A stretch of 64,000 nucleotides of DNA from Ottelia alismoides (GCA_037367405.1 JAZKJV010011598.1:1400807-1464806); one strand, 5' to 3'. Positions 1-11,668 are shown, numbered from the stretch's first letter. A program made the numbers and translations. Notes: a model not told the origin generated them from the letters alone.

Positions 1-839
1 TCAAAAAAGGTAACATCAACACTAACAAAGTATTTCTTGCGCAATGGATCATAATACATGTACCCTTTTTGTGTCCTGGAGTACCCGACGAGAACACACT
101 TGACAACCCTAGGAGAGAGCTTGTCAATATATGGAAACGACTTGTGGACAAAGGCAACCGAGCCAAACACACATGGAATAAGAGAGAACAATTCTTTTTC
201 AGGGAAAACTAGGGAGAAAGGAATCTTCTCACGTAAGACAGACGACGGCATGCGATTAATGAGATAACATGCCGTTAGGACAACATCGCCCCAGAAAGAA
301 TGAGGAGCATGACTCTGTATGAGAAGCGACCCGGTGACATCAAGTAAATGACGATGTTTCCTTTATGCAACTCCATTTTGCAGGGAAGTATAGGCACATG
401 ATGTTTGGTGGATAATCCCTTATGTTGAAAAATAATTCGAGAGAGTATGAGTACAAAATTCCAAGGCATTATCACTTCTCACAATCTTTACAGATGCAGA
501 AAAGACATTACGAACTTCGTTTATGAAATTTATGATAATATTCCCAGCATCAATTTTATTCTTTAACAAAAAGACCCAAGATACACGAGAAAAATTATCC
601 ACAATGAGCATATAAAACCTGTGTCCCTGAAGATCAGGAACACGACTAGGACCCCAGATATCAACGTGAAATAACTCAAATTTGGAGCTACTACTTCGAC
701 TCTGACGACTGGGAAAGGTAGACCGATGATGCTTTCCCAACTGACAAGCCTCACATTCGATCGACGTGTGAGGTAAAACCTGAGGTAAAACACGACACAA
801 TTTCTGAAGCGGTAGATGGCCAAAGCGCAAGTGCCACAT
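1..839 (-). pseudogene. Copia-1 integrase fragment (GAG-pre-integrase and catalytic core)
   Basis: The open part (420-839, read leftward) contains the GAG-pre-integrase zinc motif remnant MWHLRFGHLPLQKL followed by CEACQLGKHHRS, then the integrase core with FHVDIWGP (first catalytic Asp) and VRSDNALEF (second Asp). Near 420 the frame breaks, and the rest of the core, homologous to the HTSQQNG-AERKHRH region of the sister elements, continues in another frame to position 1. Integrase would insert the element cDNA into the genome. It belongs to the same polyprotein as the gag-protease remnant to its right. Not functional as written. Confidence 0.85.
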
Positions 840-2205
840 GAATGGAGAGACAGATCAAGCAGGAAGAGAGGAGATTCCGGCATATGGGGTCCGACTGAGA
901 CGATATAGGCCACCCTGCTCATAGCCCGCCCAATGACGTTGCCTGTAAGGATGTCCTGAAAAATGAGAGAAGATGGATAAAAAATTGCTCGGCAATGTAA
1001 ACCCTTTGTAATTTGGCTAATAGATAACAAATTCATAGAGAAATTAGGTGCGTGCAACACATTCTTGAGGTGCATAGATGATGTCAGGCTAATCTCCCCC
1101 TGACCAGTAATCGGGGAGTGCGTCCCATTAGCAATAATCACAGTACGGCCTGGCGGAACCTGTCGGTAGGATGTAAGTAGACCCCGGTCACCACACAGAT
1201 GATGTGTGGCACCAGAGTCCATAATCCACTCTAAAGTATCAGATCCACTACTGCTAGTGAATGTATAGTTACTACCTGAGGTATTGGTGGATGCAGAAGT
1301 AGCAACGTCAGAATGACTCTCAGAGGCAGGCGCTGATGCAACAGGACCGGATGGAGGAATAATACCCCTCAGACGAGCTACAAGATCATCAAATCGCTGA
1401 TCCAAAGAGGAAGCAGAAGGAGGTTCAATCTGTTCTGCTACTCGTACAGAAGCAGGAAATCCATGTTTGGAATAGCATGTGTCCTCGGTATGTCTAAAAC
1501 GGTGGAAAAAGGTGCATGATGGCCGAACACGACCTCCTCTGCCTCGAGGTCCACGACCACGAAACTGATGATGGCCCCCACTACCTCGAGATGCTGCCAT
1601 AGCTGAGGCGGTCTGATTGGCAGTAGATGAAGGAACAGTAATACGACTCAGTCTGTGAAAGGCTTCCTCCATTTGAGGAATAGTGGAATCTGCCAAGATC
1701 TGGGAACGTGCTGCCTCGTACTCTAGATCAAGGGCTGCCAGGAATACACCAACCATAGTGGCATTCCGGTATGTCTTCTGTTGCTCAGGAGTGGCTGTGA
1801 GAGGCATGAAGCTGTAAAGCTTCTCAAACATTCCACGTAAAGACGTGAGATGTCATGCTGGATTTCCAGAATCTTCGTCTCATTCTTTGCCTGTGAATAG
1901 GTAGCAGCCAGAATATCCCACATTGCTTTTGCAGCGGGCTGATGGAGAATATCATTTGCAATCTCAATTGCTAATGTTCCTGATAGCCAAACCTTGGCAT
2001 ATGCATCATCTGCCTCCCATGAGGCGTTGACCCCAGTCTTCTCAGCAGGCTCTTCCTCAGTAAGAATATGCTTCTATCCGGTTGACTTCATCATACTCAT
2101 GAACTGCATTGCTCACAGTTTGTAATTTGACCCGTCCATCTTCACAATAGGCGCAAGACTTCTGAAGGCGCCTGTAGATGGGATATCTGCCTTACTTTCT
2201 GACAT
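840..2205 (-). pseudogene. Copia-1 gag and protease remnant
   Basis: The family start is the ATG at 2203-2205 (MSESKADIPS...), matching the gag starts of Copia-3, -4 and -6. The gag frame shifts around 1830-1920 and then stays open through 563-1831. The zinc knuckle reads CTFFHRFRHTEDTC where Copia-4 has CTYCHRVGHNEDTC, so the second zinc-binding Cys has become Phe and the conserved Gly is Arg; RNA binding by this Gag would be impaired. The aspartic protease motif is intact as WIMDSGATHHLCGD near 1190-1230. Gag would form the particle and protease would cut the polyprotein. Confidence 0.88.
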
Positions 2206-2645
2206 GATGATAATAGAAGACTATGATTGTAGACTGAAGATATGATTGTCTACACTGACATTCACGGGTTCAGTTGCATGTGTAGACTCAAGCAATCAAA
2301 CCCATTAACGTGGAGACGCGGGCGAAAGTCTCCTCTGTAACGAAGGTACCCTAGGGTTCGGCCATGTGGGACTGCGTGCAAGACCTAAGACGGCGACGTG
2401 TAACGGAGGTACCTTAGGAGCGCACGCTGCAAGCGCGCTGGAGGAGCGCAAGCGCACGGAGGAGCGCGCGGGTCCGGACACCGTAAGTGCGCAGGACCGG
2501 GGGTGCGGGACCGAGACCGGGACTGGGGGCCGAGGGCCGGGGCGGCGCGAGCGCGGGGCCGAGGGCCTGGGAGGTGGCGCACGGAAGGCTTTAAGGTGGG
2601 GGCTAGGGTTAGGGTTTGGTTCGAGAACCCCGATCTAAGACCGTC

Positions 2646-2657
2646 GCTCTGATACCA
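2646..2657 (-). other. Copia-1 primer binding site (initiator tRNA-Met)
   Basis: On the minus strand this reads TGGTATCAGAGC directly after the LTR end, the complement of the 3' end of plant initiator tRNA-Met, where minus-strand cDNA synthesis is primed. It fixes the LTR boundary at 2658. Confidence 0.92.
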
Positions 2658-2803
2658 TGTTGGGAAAAATAAGAGACTTGTTTATTCCATACGCCCTAGG
2701 CTCTCTTATATAGGAGAGTAGCCTATGGGTAAATTACATCAAGAGTCCAAAAGAATATAGAAAAATATGAAACAATACAAATAACATAACATATATCTCT
2801 ACA
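2658..2803 (-). repeat. Copia-1 5' LTR
   Basis: 146 bp beginning TGT and ending ACA on the minus strand. It aligns end to end with 32368-32513 with about four differences by eye. It holds the TATATAAGAGAGCC core promoter block shared by the Copia LTRs of this window. Confidence 0.93.
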
Positions 2804-3661
2804 TTTACAAATTAAATATTAATGTGAATTGGATTCACATTGAACAACTAATTGTATGTAAATGCAATTTACATTTTATATTGGATGCATGAATGTGATT
2901 CATAACTATCAATGACATGAACGAAATTATCATAAAATAATTTGGAATTATTTTGTGAATAATTTTGCAACAAAAATGTTGCACATGTGGAATATATGTT
3001 GAGATATGAGATTTCAACATATTTGGAATGAATGAGCCTCCTTTCCATACAGGAGGGGACGGCCACCTTGAGCTTTTCCACTTAGTGGTCATCCACCCTA
3101 TGTATGGAAGGAGACTTGCCTTCTTCCAAATTATTCCATGTTTGTTGCTTTAATTTAAATTGAATTATATTGATGGATCTTTAATATGTTTAATTTATTT
3201 TAAAGCATCTATTTGTTGCAAATTTATGCAATAAAATAATGGCCATTAATTGAAAATACAAAGTCATCTGCACCATTGATTTTGTGTGCACATGGATTGG
3301 GATCCATGGACATCCAATTTCTTATAAAAGAAATGGTAACCCTAGCTCTTTCTTTTACAACAAAATTGCAAGAGCAATATCTTTCCCTCTATTTTCTACA
3401 TGCCCCATTTCTCTCTCTCAATATTGTTGCTGCCCACATATTGACCTAGAGAGCCTCGCCGTCGTCGCCACGTCATTGTGCTGTCGGATCGACTGCTAGT
3501 AGATCTCCTCCATCTTCGGTGCTTCTTGCTCGCGAAGAAGACGCCGGATTTCGTAAGACAAAATCAGGAGACTCCTCGCTCGGATCATCAACCTGGATTG
3601 CGGGAAGTACACGTCTCATCCACGCGCCCGCAAGTGCGATCTTCGTCAGATGAAGGCCTTA
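2804..3661 (+). repeat. LTR-like segment B (right flank of Copia-1)
   Basis: AT-rich sequence with a promoter-like TATAAAAG (3323-3330) followed by a pyrimidine-rich leader, then a GC-richer stretch, as in the R-U5 part of a large plant LTR. It has no credible coding frame. With 31281-32367 it may form one LTR split by the Copia-1 insertion, since both flanks carry TTTAC at the junction. I do not recognise the family. It ends where ATTTCG-rich DNA begins. Confidence 0.5.
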
Positions 3662-3865
3662 AATGTCGGTTTCGGTCACCATTTCGGTACCGACCAAAAC
3701 AGAATTTCGATGGAATTTCGGTGGAATTTCGACCGAAATTTCAGTCATTTCGGTCATTTTTTGTACTAGGACCCTCATATTTCGGTCATTTCGGTCAAAT
3801 TTCGATTTCAACTGGATATCGATATTCGACATAAATTCGACCGAATTTCGCTGAAATTTGAGGCC
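3662..3865. mobile_element. Remnant of an ATTTCG-rich non-autonomous DNA element
   Basis: Dense repetition of TTTCGGTC, GAATTTCG and GAAATTTC in both orientations. The same vocabulary forms the two ends of the element at about 13696-15050, so this looks like a terminal fragment of that family. No coding capacity and no clear target duplication. Confidence 0.5.
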
Positions 3866-3941
3866 ATGACTCAGATCGGATTTGAGACAAGCTGTACAAA
3901 AAAACTCCACTGCCCCTAAAAAACAAAAACCACACTGGGGC

Positions 3942-5374
3942 CTAAACCGCAACCCAATCAGCCACAAGTCTCGCACAATGAATAAGCACGTTGTCCTTGT
4001 AAAAGCGTTGGCCCGAGAAGAGGGCCTCATTCCTCCCCAACCAAATCGACCACAACCTTGCAATTGGCAGCAAGATGTCCCTTCTTTCCCTGTTTCTGTT
4101 AAGCACCAGCGACCCACAAAAGGCCGCCAAATCATCCGTTCTCACCCAATCCACATTCGCTTCCTCCCAAACCCCTCTGACCGTGGGGCAATCGAAGAAT
4201 AAATGCTCAATGGTCTCCACTGCCGAATCGCATAACACACAGGTATTGGAGATATTGCCCATAATCCTCGCGCAACGATCTCTCGTCATCAGCCTCTGCC
4301 TACGGAAAAGCCATAAAAAGAAGCCAAGGTGCTCTGGGATCATCAGGCCCCAAAAAACAACAATCACGCACCAACAAATCAGACCGCGCAGGTGGGGGCC
4401 GAACCAAAGCCCCATAAGCTTTCCGCGTCGAAAAGGGACCGCCCCTCCAGGCCCAGTGATCCCGACCATCGCTAGGCCTACCTGCGTCACCGATGGCGTC
4501 CAAAAGAGAGATAAAATCAACAAGCCTCTGATCCGAGAAATTTGCCAGGAAAGGCGGACACCAATACCCATCCGCCCAGCAAGAAGCGATAGAGGCATCT
4601 TTGTCAGCCGCCAGCGCAAACAAACGAGGGAACCGCACATTCAAGGATCCCCTTCCCGTCCAATCGTCCTTCCAAATTTAAACGACTCACCATTCCCCAA
4701 CACCGGCATAAACAACGATAGATTCCTTTCAAAGATTTCCAGCACTCCACGCCAAAACGGAGTATGAGCTCCGACCACACCAGCCCTCTCTTCCACTGCC
4801 CTTCCTTCCCCGTGAATCTCCCTCATGATGCCGGTAAATAAGTTATCATCCTGGCCCCAAATCCTACTCGCCCATTTGAGAAGAAAAGCATCATTAACAA
4901 GCTCCAGTCTCCGTATGCCCAAACCACCATCCTGCTTGCCTCTAGTGACCTCATCCCATGCCACCGGATGCAGCCCCCCGCCTCACCATTCCTTCCCCAC
5001 AGAAATCTACGCATACATTTTTCAAGACGGGTGCGGATCCCCACCGGCATACGACGATTTGATAAGTAGAACACCGGAATCGAAGAGAGCACCGCTTTGA
5101 GAAGAACAAGCCGACCCCCTCTCGAGAGCAAGACCGAACGCCACCCAGCAAGGCGCGTCTCGAGACATACCCCTCGCCGCTCCGTCCGCATCCAACGCCC
5201 TAAACTCATCCAAACCACCGCACCAAAAGAGCGCCAAAGGACATTATCGACCCCCCTTAGCTCCGTTTCTTGAATGAAAACAATATCACAACCCCACTCA
5301 GAGAATCTAGAGCCCAAAGTCCTTCGCTTATCAGCCTCCCCCAGGCCCCTAACGTTCCAGGATAGAATCTTCAT
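3942..5374 (-). pseudogene. LINE-A ORF2 remnant (endonuclease start fused to RT C-terminus and zf-RVT)
   Basis: ATG at 5372-5374 opens MKILSWNVRGLG, the first conserved block of the APE-type endonuclease, followed by FIQETEL with the catalytic Glu. The endonuclease breaks off after DADGAARG and continues as CWVAFG/ETRLAGWRS, the RT thumb/connection region that normally lies about 700 residues downstream. Further on are LGIRRLELVNDAFLLKW and, in another frame, the zf-RVT cysteines CVLCDSAVETIEHLFFDC. Frameshifts occur near 4300 and 4640. The RT active site is absent, so this copy could not reverse transcribe. Confidence 0.82.
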
Positions 5375-5399
5375 CAAGACAAACGTGGTTGACCCCCCA

Positions 5400-7312
5400 T
5401 GGGAATGAGTCCAGCCGCCGCCGCAACGGAATCCCTCAAAGTCACGCAAGATTGTTACATAGAGGATCCCGCCCGAGATCTGTTTCGCCTCCGATACCTT
5501 TTCCCCGATCTCCTGTCAGAAAGGCTCCCCACATCACTTGCACTGTCCACGTCTGGAAGAGCCCCCGAATGGGTTGGAGAGGAGACCACCACAGAAGAGC
5601 CGCCCTCACCCAAGAGAAGAGGGTCCAAGGAGGGCCCGCTGGGCGATGCCTCAATCGGTTTGAACCTCCCCATGAACAATCAGAAGCCCCCAAAATGACC
5701 AGGTCGCAACCGGAAGATGGATTCACAGCCGAGAAGGTAGCCAGTCCATCAAGACGCGTCTTGTGGGCCAGACCCAGATCCGCCACAGAAAAGACAATCG
5801 ATTCACGTGTCACTCCCTCCCTTCGTCAGGATCCGAAACCAAAATGCCCGCCGATATCCAACGCCGCCTGACCCGATATCGGACCCGAATAGCAAATTTG
5901 GAGAGCACGATCCGACTTCCACGACCGAAAACCGAAGAGAGAATCAACCTCGGATGCCACCTCATCATGCAAACCGTCTATTGCAGGAGAAATACACGAT
6001 ACCCGAGGCTGGACCTCGAAGGGACATGGGCAGTCCATTAAAAAGGGCAACGCTTCGGAATGACCCCCATGCAGCGCCACCTGGCGGCCAGAAGACGAGG
6101 CGACGTCAGCAACCCTTGGGACCTCCGGGCCGGCGACAACGGACACCGGTGAAAGCGCCACCGCCGGCCGTGCAGGTGGCTCGATGAACGACAGCTCCAC
6201 CCGAAAACGGACGCGACCAATCTTCAATGATTCAAAGAAGACCTTGCCAACCGCGTCGTCTAGTAACCTTGCTGCACTCCATCAGGACACGCTTGACCCT
6301 CCAGTCCGAGCTCGGCTTGAGGCCATCCTCCACGACTGCAAGAACCTCCCCCCACTGCCGGAGAGCCCGGCTAAGGCAATGAACAATCCTCGAGAGGAAA
6401 GGAACGCCTCGCACCTCCGCATCACACACCTCGACGTTCGAACATGCACCATCCGCAAAGCGCATAACCCTCCAATATATGTCTTCAGATGCACCACTCC
6501 GAATAAGCCTTTCCCGTTGATCCGGAGAGAGGCCATGAACACAACATCGAGTATCATCCAATGCCAGAAAGTCTCCAGCGAAATGAGGACCCAAGATGCC
6601 ATGCAGATGGGTCCTCACATCGTCCCATGCAATGCCTCTCCGTGAAGCAACCCTTACAACCGCTACGCTCTCTTCTCCCCCCTGAAGTACCTTCCCATGC
6701 AAACCATCTTTAACCGGTTCGCCCCCCCCCCCACGTCCTTCAAACCGACAGAGGTAACAACGCCGCCCACCTTGCCATTTCCAACGCCACCCGAACACGA
6801 GACAACGCGAGAACCTTCCACCACTTGCGCAAAAGATCGCACCCCCTCCCTTCGAAGGGCGCCGAACATGCCGCTCGCGAGTTCTCCGCATCCCCACGCC
6901 TCACCGAATGGCCTGCCAAACGGGAAGAAGAGTTGCCACGACCAGAACTGAACCAACAAGAAGCTTTCCGGTGCCCGACCTTCCCACAGCCGTAGCATCT
7001 AGAGGGGAGCTCACAGGCCGAAGCTATGTGACCACGCTCGCCACACCTGAAGCAACGCTTCCCAAGCTTCTTGTGAGAGACTTGCACCCACTCACCAGCC
7101 TGCGCCTCCCGCTCCACGCCGCCTTCAGCACGACCACCAAACGCCGCCCGAATAAGAGAACCACCATCGACCCCGAGCACCGCCCCCTTCCCCTTCACAC
7201 CTCCCCAAACAACGCTAACCCCTCCAGCCGCACTCGCCAAGCTCTCCATCTTTTTCCCCCGAACCTCGGACGTTCCACCCTCTTTCGCCTTCGCTCTCCA
7301 CCAGCGCTCCAT
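5400..7312 (-). pseudogene. LINE-A ORF1 (Gag-like, CCHC zinc knuckles), broken
   Basis: The best segment (6740-7312) begins MERWWRAKAKEG and carries two adjacent CCHC knuckles, CFRCGERGHIASAC and CYGCGKVGHRKASC, near residues 85-120. Such proteins bind the LINE RNA. Downstream pieces lie in shifted frames at 6232-6897 and 5826-6227 and then a low-complexity C-terminal region. ORF1 precedes ORF2 as usual for plant L1-type LINEs. The start at 7312 is only the first Met of the open frame. Confidence 0.75.
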
Positions 7313-7395
7313 CCTTCTTCTCTATGGTGACCTTGAGGAGGAGGTCTGCGTGATGCAACCGTCGAGGTATGTAGTCGAGGAGGAGGTCTGCATTT

Positions 7396-7611
7396 ATTTT
7401 GGAGATAGGGTAACTTAGCATGCCCCAATAGAGTCTCAATCTCTTTTAATTATGTTCCTTTAACTAAAATGTAACCTTGTTCGGGTGAAATGATATGATA
7501 GATTTTAAGAGTAAAATCTAATCTGTAAGAGTTGGATTCCCTAGTAGCATAGATGTATTTGGTCAAGAATCTTTATGTAAATTTTCTTGGAATCACATTC
7601 TATATGGTTAT
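7396..7611. other. Unassigned AT-rich spacer
   Basis: Between the 5' end of LINE-A and the 5' LTR of Copia-2. I see no gene, repeat boundary or coding frame in it. Confidence 0.5.
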
Positions 7612-7678
7612 TGTTGAGATAGTTGTATCTCTTTATATTTATTTTTGTTTCTATTTTCTTTATGTACTTCTTATGTAA

Positions 7679-7982
7679 TGTTGGAGTATAAGTTGTATGC
7701 ACCTATTATGTTGTAGCAGGGTAAATGGATCCCGGAGGAGATCCATTTACCCCATCCAGTGTTTAGTCCCACATCGTTCAGTGGTGGGACTTGGAGGCTC
7801 TGGAGAGGCTATATAAGGAGCCCCAGACCTCCTGTATCCATTGAGAAAGTCAATAGACAAACACGCCCCGTTGAGGGCTTCTCCCGTGGTTTCATCCCGC
7901 TCCTCACGGAGTAGGGTTCCACGTAAAATCCCGCTGTTCTGTTCTTGTTATTTATCTTTTCCATGTTTCGCTTCCGCTTCCG
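7679..7982 (+). repeat. 5' LTR of the non-autonomous element
   Basis: Matches 9853-10154 with few differences, up to CGCTTCCGCTTCCG, after which the two copies diverge. It contains the promoter TATATAAG at 7810-7817. Confidence 0.8.
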
Positions 7983-9852
7983 CTGAGCGGGTCGATTCTC
8001 GAGGAGTTTTGGTTCTTTAATTTTATTCGAGATTTGTTCGAAGTTCATGTTCGACAATTTTTTTGGGTCTTTAAAACCCTAAATTTTGTAGTATGTTCCC
8101 TGTCGTGCAACGAGTTCATGGTTCAAGTTTGATTTTTTTAGGGGTTCTTCTTTGAAACCCTAATCCCGCATTATGGGCTCCATCGAAAGGCCCTAATCCA
8201 GGGCATCCAGAGTGCGATATTGAAAAAAAAATCGGCGATGGATTTCCTGCATCAGCATGTCCATTCAAATGTTCCGTAGCATCCCATCGTCGCCGACGCA
8301 ATAGGAGGAAGATATCCAGTTCGAGCTCTAGTTCAGGCCGCAAGGAAATCTCAGGCGGAGCCCGTCGTCTGTCAGCCCTAGCCCCGCCAACCCTGGCGGC
8401 ATCCCCTCCCTTCGCAAATCAGACTCCAGTCCCCATCCTCGACGAAATCGGGCGACGATGCAGACTCCAAGCCAACGACGACTCCTCTTCTTCCGCTCGC
8501 GCAGGCACCTCCTCCGTGGCGGCGCGAACCCCAGGCGCACAGGCGGAGGGACCTCCTCTCGTGCGATGTCACCTCCCGCTCCCATTCAACGCACAGGCGG
8601 CGCATATGGCGCCATCGCAGCACTCAGGCCAGCCCTCAGCAGGCGGCGCGAGCTCCTGGCAGACTCCAACTCCTCCGCGCGATGTCCTGTTGTCCTGGTG
8701 TATGGATGCGCCACCTCCATGCGCTCGAGGCGCTGCTGCGCCTCCGCCCGTAGAACAGGCGCTCCCAGATCACTTCCTCGACGATGCAAAGAATCCAGGC
8801 AGCATCTCCAAGCCCTAGCGGGGGGCTTTGGTGAAGCCAAAGGGAAGCCCTAATAAGGGGCGAGTCGTATTTAAAAAAAAGGAGAAACGAAAAGTGGAGC
8901 CCTGTTGGGCTGTTGATGTTTTTTTTTGAGCCCGTGGGCCGATTGGTTTTCTTTGTAAAAAAATAATAGAAAAAGAAAGAGGCACGGACACTAAAAAAAA
9001 AACCGTACGCAAAGCAAAAAAAAAAGCAAAAAAGGCACACACAAAGAAAAGACGTGCGGAAAATATTTGAAAAAAATATTGCAAAAGCCGGAAATTTTTT
9101 TTTGGAACGGCTTATAAAAAAGAAGTTCAAAAAAAATGGACGGCTTATTACAAAAAAAAATGAATGAAAATGAAAAGCCGCAAGTATGTTTTGTTTTCCC
9201 CTTCTATCTTGTCTTCTCTCAACTTTGTCAATGTTCTTTTCCGACAAGTATGGGAGAAAGGGGGAGTATATGTAAAGTCACAGGTCTGTTCATGATCCAG
9301 ATTCCAGATTCAGATACTAGTCTCCAGACCAGCCAGTTGATCAGACTCTACAGTTCGGTTTCAGACTCGACGATCATTGTTTTCGAGTCTCCAGTTTCAG
9401 ACACGTACGAGTGTGCGGTCATTTTCAGATGAGCATATGTTGCCATCACCAGTTCGAGGTCCCCATCATTCTTGTTGTTGTTCGGCCAGAGTTTTCATGT
9501 GAGCCATAGGGACTCCAGAGCAGAGGACCATTCCCTTGAGGGCAAGGGTTTTCATGTGGTATCATAGGTACACCAGAGCAGTGCACCATTCTCTGAGCCA
9601 GATGGGAGAGACCCAGTTCTCCGACGAGGAGACTTCAGGCGCAGTTCAGACTCGATGGTCAGATTCCGAGTCTTCAGTGGACTCACACTCCAGCCCGCTC
9701 GTCCTCCTCACCTGCACGGCATGAGAAGCAACGTCCTCGACTGCAGCAATGTGCGCGTTGGGTTGATATTGTCCGTAGTGTCCTATAGCGTTGAGTTGAG
9801 TTTCTTTCTGTTTGTCCAAGCTGAGCATTGCATGCTCCAGCTTGAGGGGGAG

Positions 9853-10166
9853 TGTTGGAGTATAAGTTGTATGCACCTATTATGTTGTAGCAGGGTAAAT
9901 GGATCCTGGAGGAGATCCATTTACCCCATCCAGTGTTTAGCCCACATCGTCTAGTGGTGGGACTTGGAGGCTCTGGAGTTGCTATATAAGGAGCCTCAGA
10001 CCTCCTGTATCCATTGAGAAAGTCAATAGACAAACACGCCCCGTTGAGGGCTTCTCTCGTGGTTTCATCCCGCTCCTCACGGAGTAGGGTTCCACGTAAA
10101 ATCCCGCTGTTATGTTCTTGTTATTTATCTTTTCCATGTTTCGCTTCCGCTTCCGATTTTCTAACA
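9853..10166 (+). repeat. 3' LTR of the non-autonomous element
   Basis: 314 bp, TGTTGG...CTAACA, following the polypurine tract and followed by TGTAA. TATATAAG at 9983-9990. Confidence 0.85.
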
Positions 10167-10847
10167 TGTAATTAACCCAATGCTTTTCTCCTATATAAGA
10201 GAGCCCTAGGGTCTCTTCAATAACATGCCATTCTGTTATTCCAATATGGTATTGAAGCAACGATCCTAAATTAGGGTTCCCGTATCTCACCAGAACCCTA
10301 ACCCTACCCGCCCGCCCCCTCCCTGCCGTCCGCCGTCCATTGCCAGTTGCTCCAGCCCTCCAGCCCGCCACTGTCGATCGCTCCGGCTCACCCGCCCGCC
10401 CGTCCGCAAGCTGTCGCCGGGCCGCAGCTGCAGGCAGTTGCCCGCCCGTCCGCAGGCAACCGCCAGGCCACAACTCAGTGCTGCATGCCGCCGCTCATTG
10501 CTGTAGGTCGCCGCTCGCTGCTGCCTGCGACCGCTCCTTGCCGCAGTCCCGAGTTGTGGGCTGTCGCCTCACCTCCGGTCGGTCGCTGCCAAATTCTTGG
10601 TGGGCTTCTCCACCTTCACAGGGTTGCCATTCGGCCAATACTGAAGCCGAGTATGGTCTGATTTCAACCGGGGATCGTGATTTCGGACACATAAATCACG
10701 CTTTCCGGCCCTAGACTTCAACAAGGATTGAAGACGATGCTTGTATGAGTCTACATGTACAACTACTCCATATGATTGTGTAGACTCGCTAAGAGTAGTC
10801 TCTTCCCCAGTCTTGTTCCAGATTTTTTGTTCGACATTCTTTTTATC

Positions 10848-11668
10848 ATGTCAGAGAAACAAGGGTGACGTTTTTTCATCGTTCGGTGCCTTCAAGGGCC
10901 GGGCTCCCGTCGTAAAGATGGATGGGACCAACTACGAGTTGTGGTCCATGCAGTTTCGCACCCTTATACAGTGCCGTAATAAGAAGCACACTCAACAGAT
11001 TCTGAGCCGACGAACAAGATTGAGGCTAATGCTTCTCGGAAGCAAGATGATGCCTATGCACGGATTTGGCTCTTCGGGACGCTCACCACGGAGATTGCCA
11101 ACGACATCGTCAATCAACCCACAACCAAGGCTATGCGGGACATCTTAGCAAACCCATATGGGCAAGCCAAGAATGAGAGCTAGATTCTACAATTGCAGTA
11201 TGGCATATTTTTGACCAAGCAGAATGGTCGACCTCTTCATGCCCACTTCTTGCATCTTCGAGGCATGTTTGAACGACTCTATAGCTTTATGCCTATTACT
11301 ACCAGCACTGGGCAGCAACAGGCATACCTGAATGCCACAATGACAGGAGTCTTTCTGTTATCCCTTGACTCTTAGTACGATGCAACACGTACTCATCTAC
11401 TTACTGCGGAGATGATACCTCCAATGGAGGAGGTCTACAAGAGCCCAAGCATGCTCACTACTTCATCTACTACCATGGCTTATACCCCCTCTGCTATGAC
11501 AACTTTTCGCGACAGAGGGGTACTTCACAGTTTCACAGGCAAGGATCCCTTGGTCGAGGAGGAGGACGTTGTCATGGCCCATGCTCATATTGCCACCATC
11601 CAGGTCATTCGGAAGAGACATGTTATCTAAAGCATGGGTATCCTGCATCTGCCCGTGTAGCTGAGCAG
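10848..11668 (+). pseudogene. Copia-2 gag remnant
   Basis: The family ATG is at 10848-10850 (MSEK...), after a leader resembling that of Copia-3. Gag segments lie in several frames: the start; the middle domain at 11193-11375 (MFERLYSFMP, LNATMTGVFLLSLD); and the zinc-knuckle region near 11560-11640, where only part of the knuckle survives (HSFGRDMLSK-type reading). At least three frameshifts and an in-frame stop. It would have encoded the particle protein. Confidence 0.75.

Larger units (their letters stand above)
1..2803 (-). mobile_element. Copia-1: 5' half of a Ty1-copia retrotransposon, cut by window edge
   Basis: Read leftward, this is LTR (2658-2803), primer binding site, leader, gag, protease and the first part of integrase; reverse transcriptase, RNase H and the 3' LTR would lie left of position 1. 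Positions 1-230 match 34483-34712 without a visible difference, which is the same place in the integrase of the Copia-1 copy at 32368-34712. The right flank begins TTTAC (2804-2808), a 5-bp target-duplication candidate. The coding frames are broken, so this copy is not autonomous. Family assignment rests on domain order gag-PR-INT-RT, the initiator tRNA-Met primer site and the DSGA protease; I do not assign a clade. Confidence 0.9.
3880..7395 (-). mobile_element. LINE-A, non-LTR retrotransposon with internal deletion
   Basis: Read leftward: ORF1 with two CCHC knuckles (5400-7312), ORF2 endonuclease start (5374), then an abrupt join near 5165 to the C-terminal end of reverse transcriptase, and the zf-RVT module ending at 3942. 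Compared with LINE-E, about 2.1 kb covering most of endonuclease and the RT palm is missing. The 3' end abuts the DNA-element remnant without a clear poly(A). The right end carries a GAGGAGGAGGTCTGC motif twice (about 7335-7391), possibly the 5' UTR. Confidence 0.85.
7679..10166 (+). mobile_element. Non-autonomous LTR element inside the Copia-2 LTR
   Basis: Long direct repeats at 7679-7982 and 9853-10166 begin TGTTGGAGTATAAG. The 3' copy ends CTAACA, and TGTAA flanks the whole element (7674-7678 and 10167-10171). The polypurine tract CTTGAGGGGGAG (9841-9852) and the preceding CTCCAGCTTGAGG resemble the Copia 3' ends in this window, so mobilisation by a Copia element is likely. The 1.87-kb interior has no gag or pol, only GC-rich sequence at 8280-8820, an A-rich stretch at 8860-9180 and unidentifiable DNA. 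No clear primer site follows the 5' LTR, whose last 10 or so bases differ from the 3' copy. Confidence 0.8.
7612..10246 (+). repeat. Copia-2 5' LTR, split by a nested element
   Basis: LTR parts at 7612-7678 and 10172-10246 join at a TGTAA target duplication. The second part contains CTATATAAGAGAGCCC, the promoter block shared by this Copia group. About 142 bp without the insertion, matching the 143-146 bp of its relatives. Confidence 0.85.

Noticed and set aside
58..267. Plus-strand open frame repeated at 34540-34764
   Set aside because: It is the antisense shadow of Copia-1 integrase; the two copies match because the element is duplicated.
2366..2638. GC-rich open frame beside the Copia-1 LTR
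   Set aside because: It lies in the untranslated leader of Copia-1, has arginine/glycine low complexity and no homologous frame in the other elements.
7335..7395. Functional tandem promoter repeat at the LINE-A 5' end
   Set aside because: Only two imperfect copies of GAGGAGGAGGTCTGC are present and no second LINE 5' end is available for comparison.
8458..8853. Open frames in the GC-rich core of the non-autonomous LTR element
   Set aside because: Overlapping frames on both strands, arginine/alanine-rich, no conserved motif; high GC alone keeps them open.
8860..9180. Poly(A) tail of a processed pseudogene or LINE
   Set aside because: A-rich runs are dispersed over 300 bp within the LTR element interior and have no target duplication.
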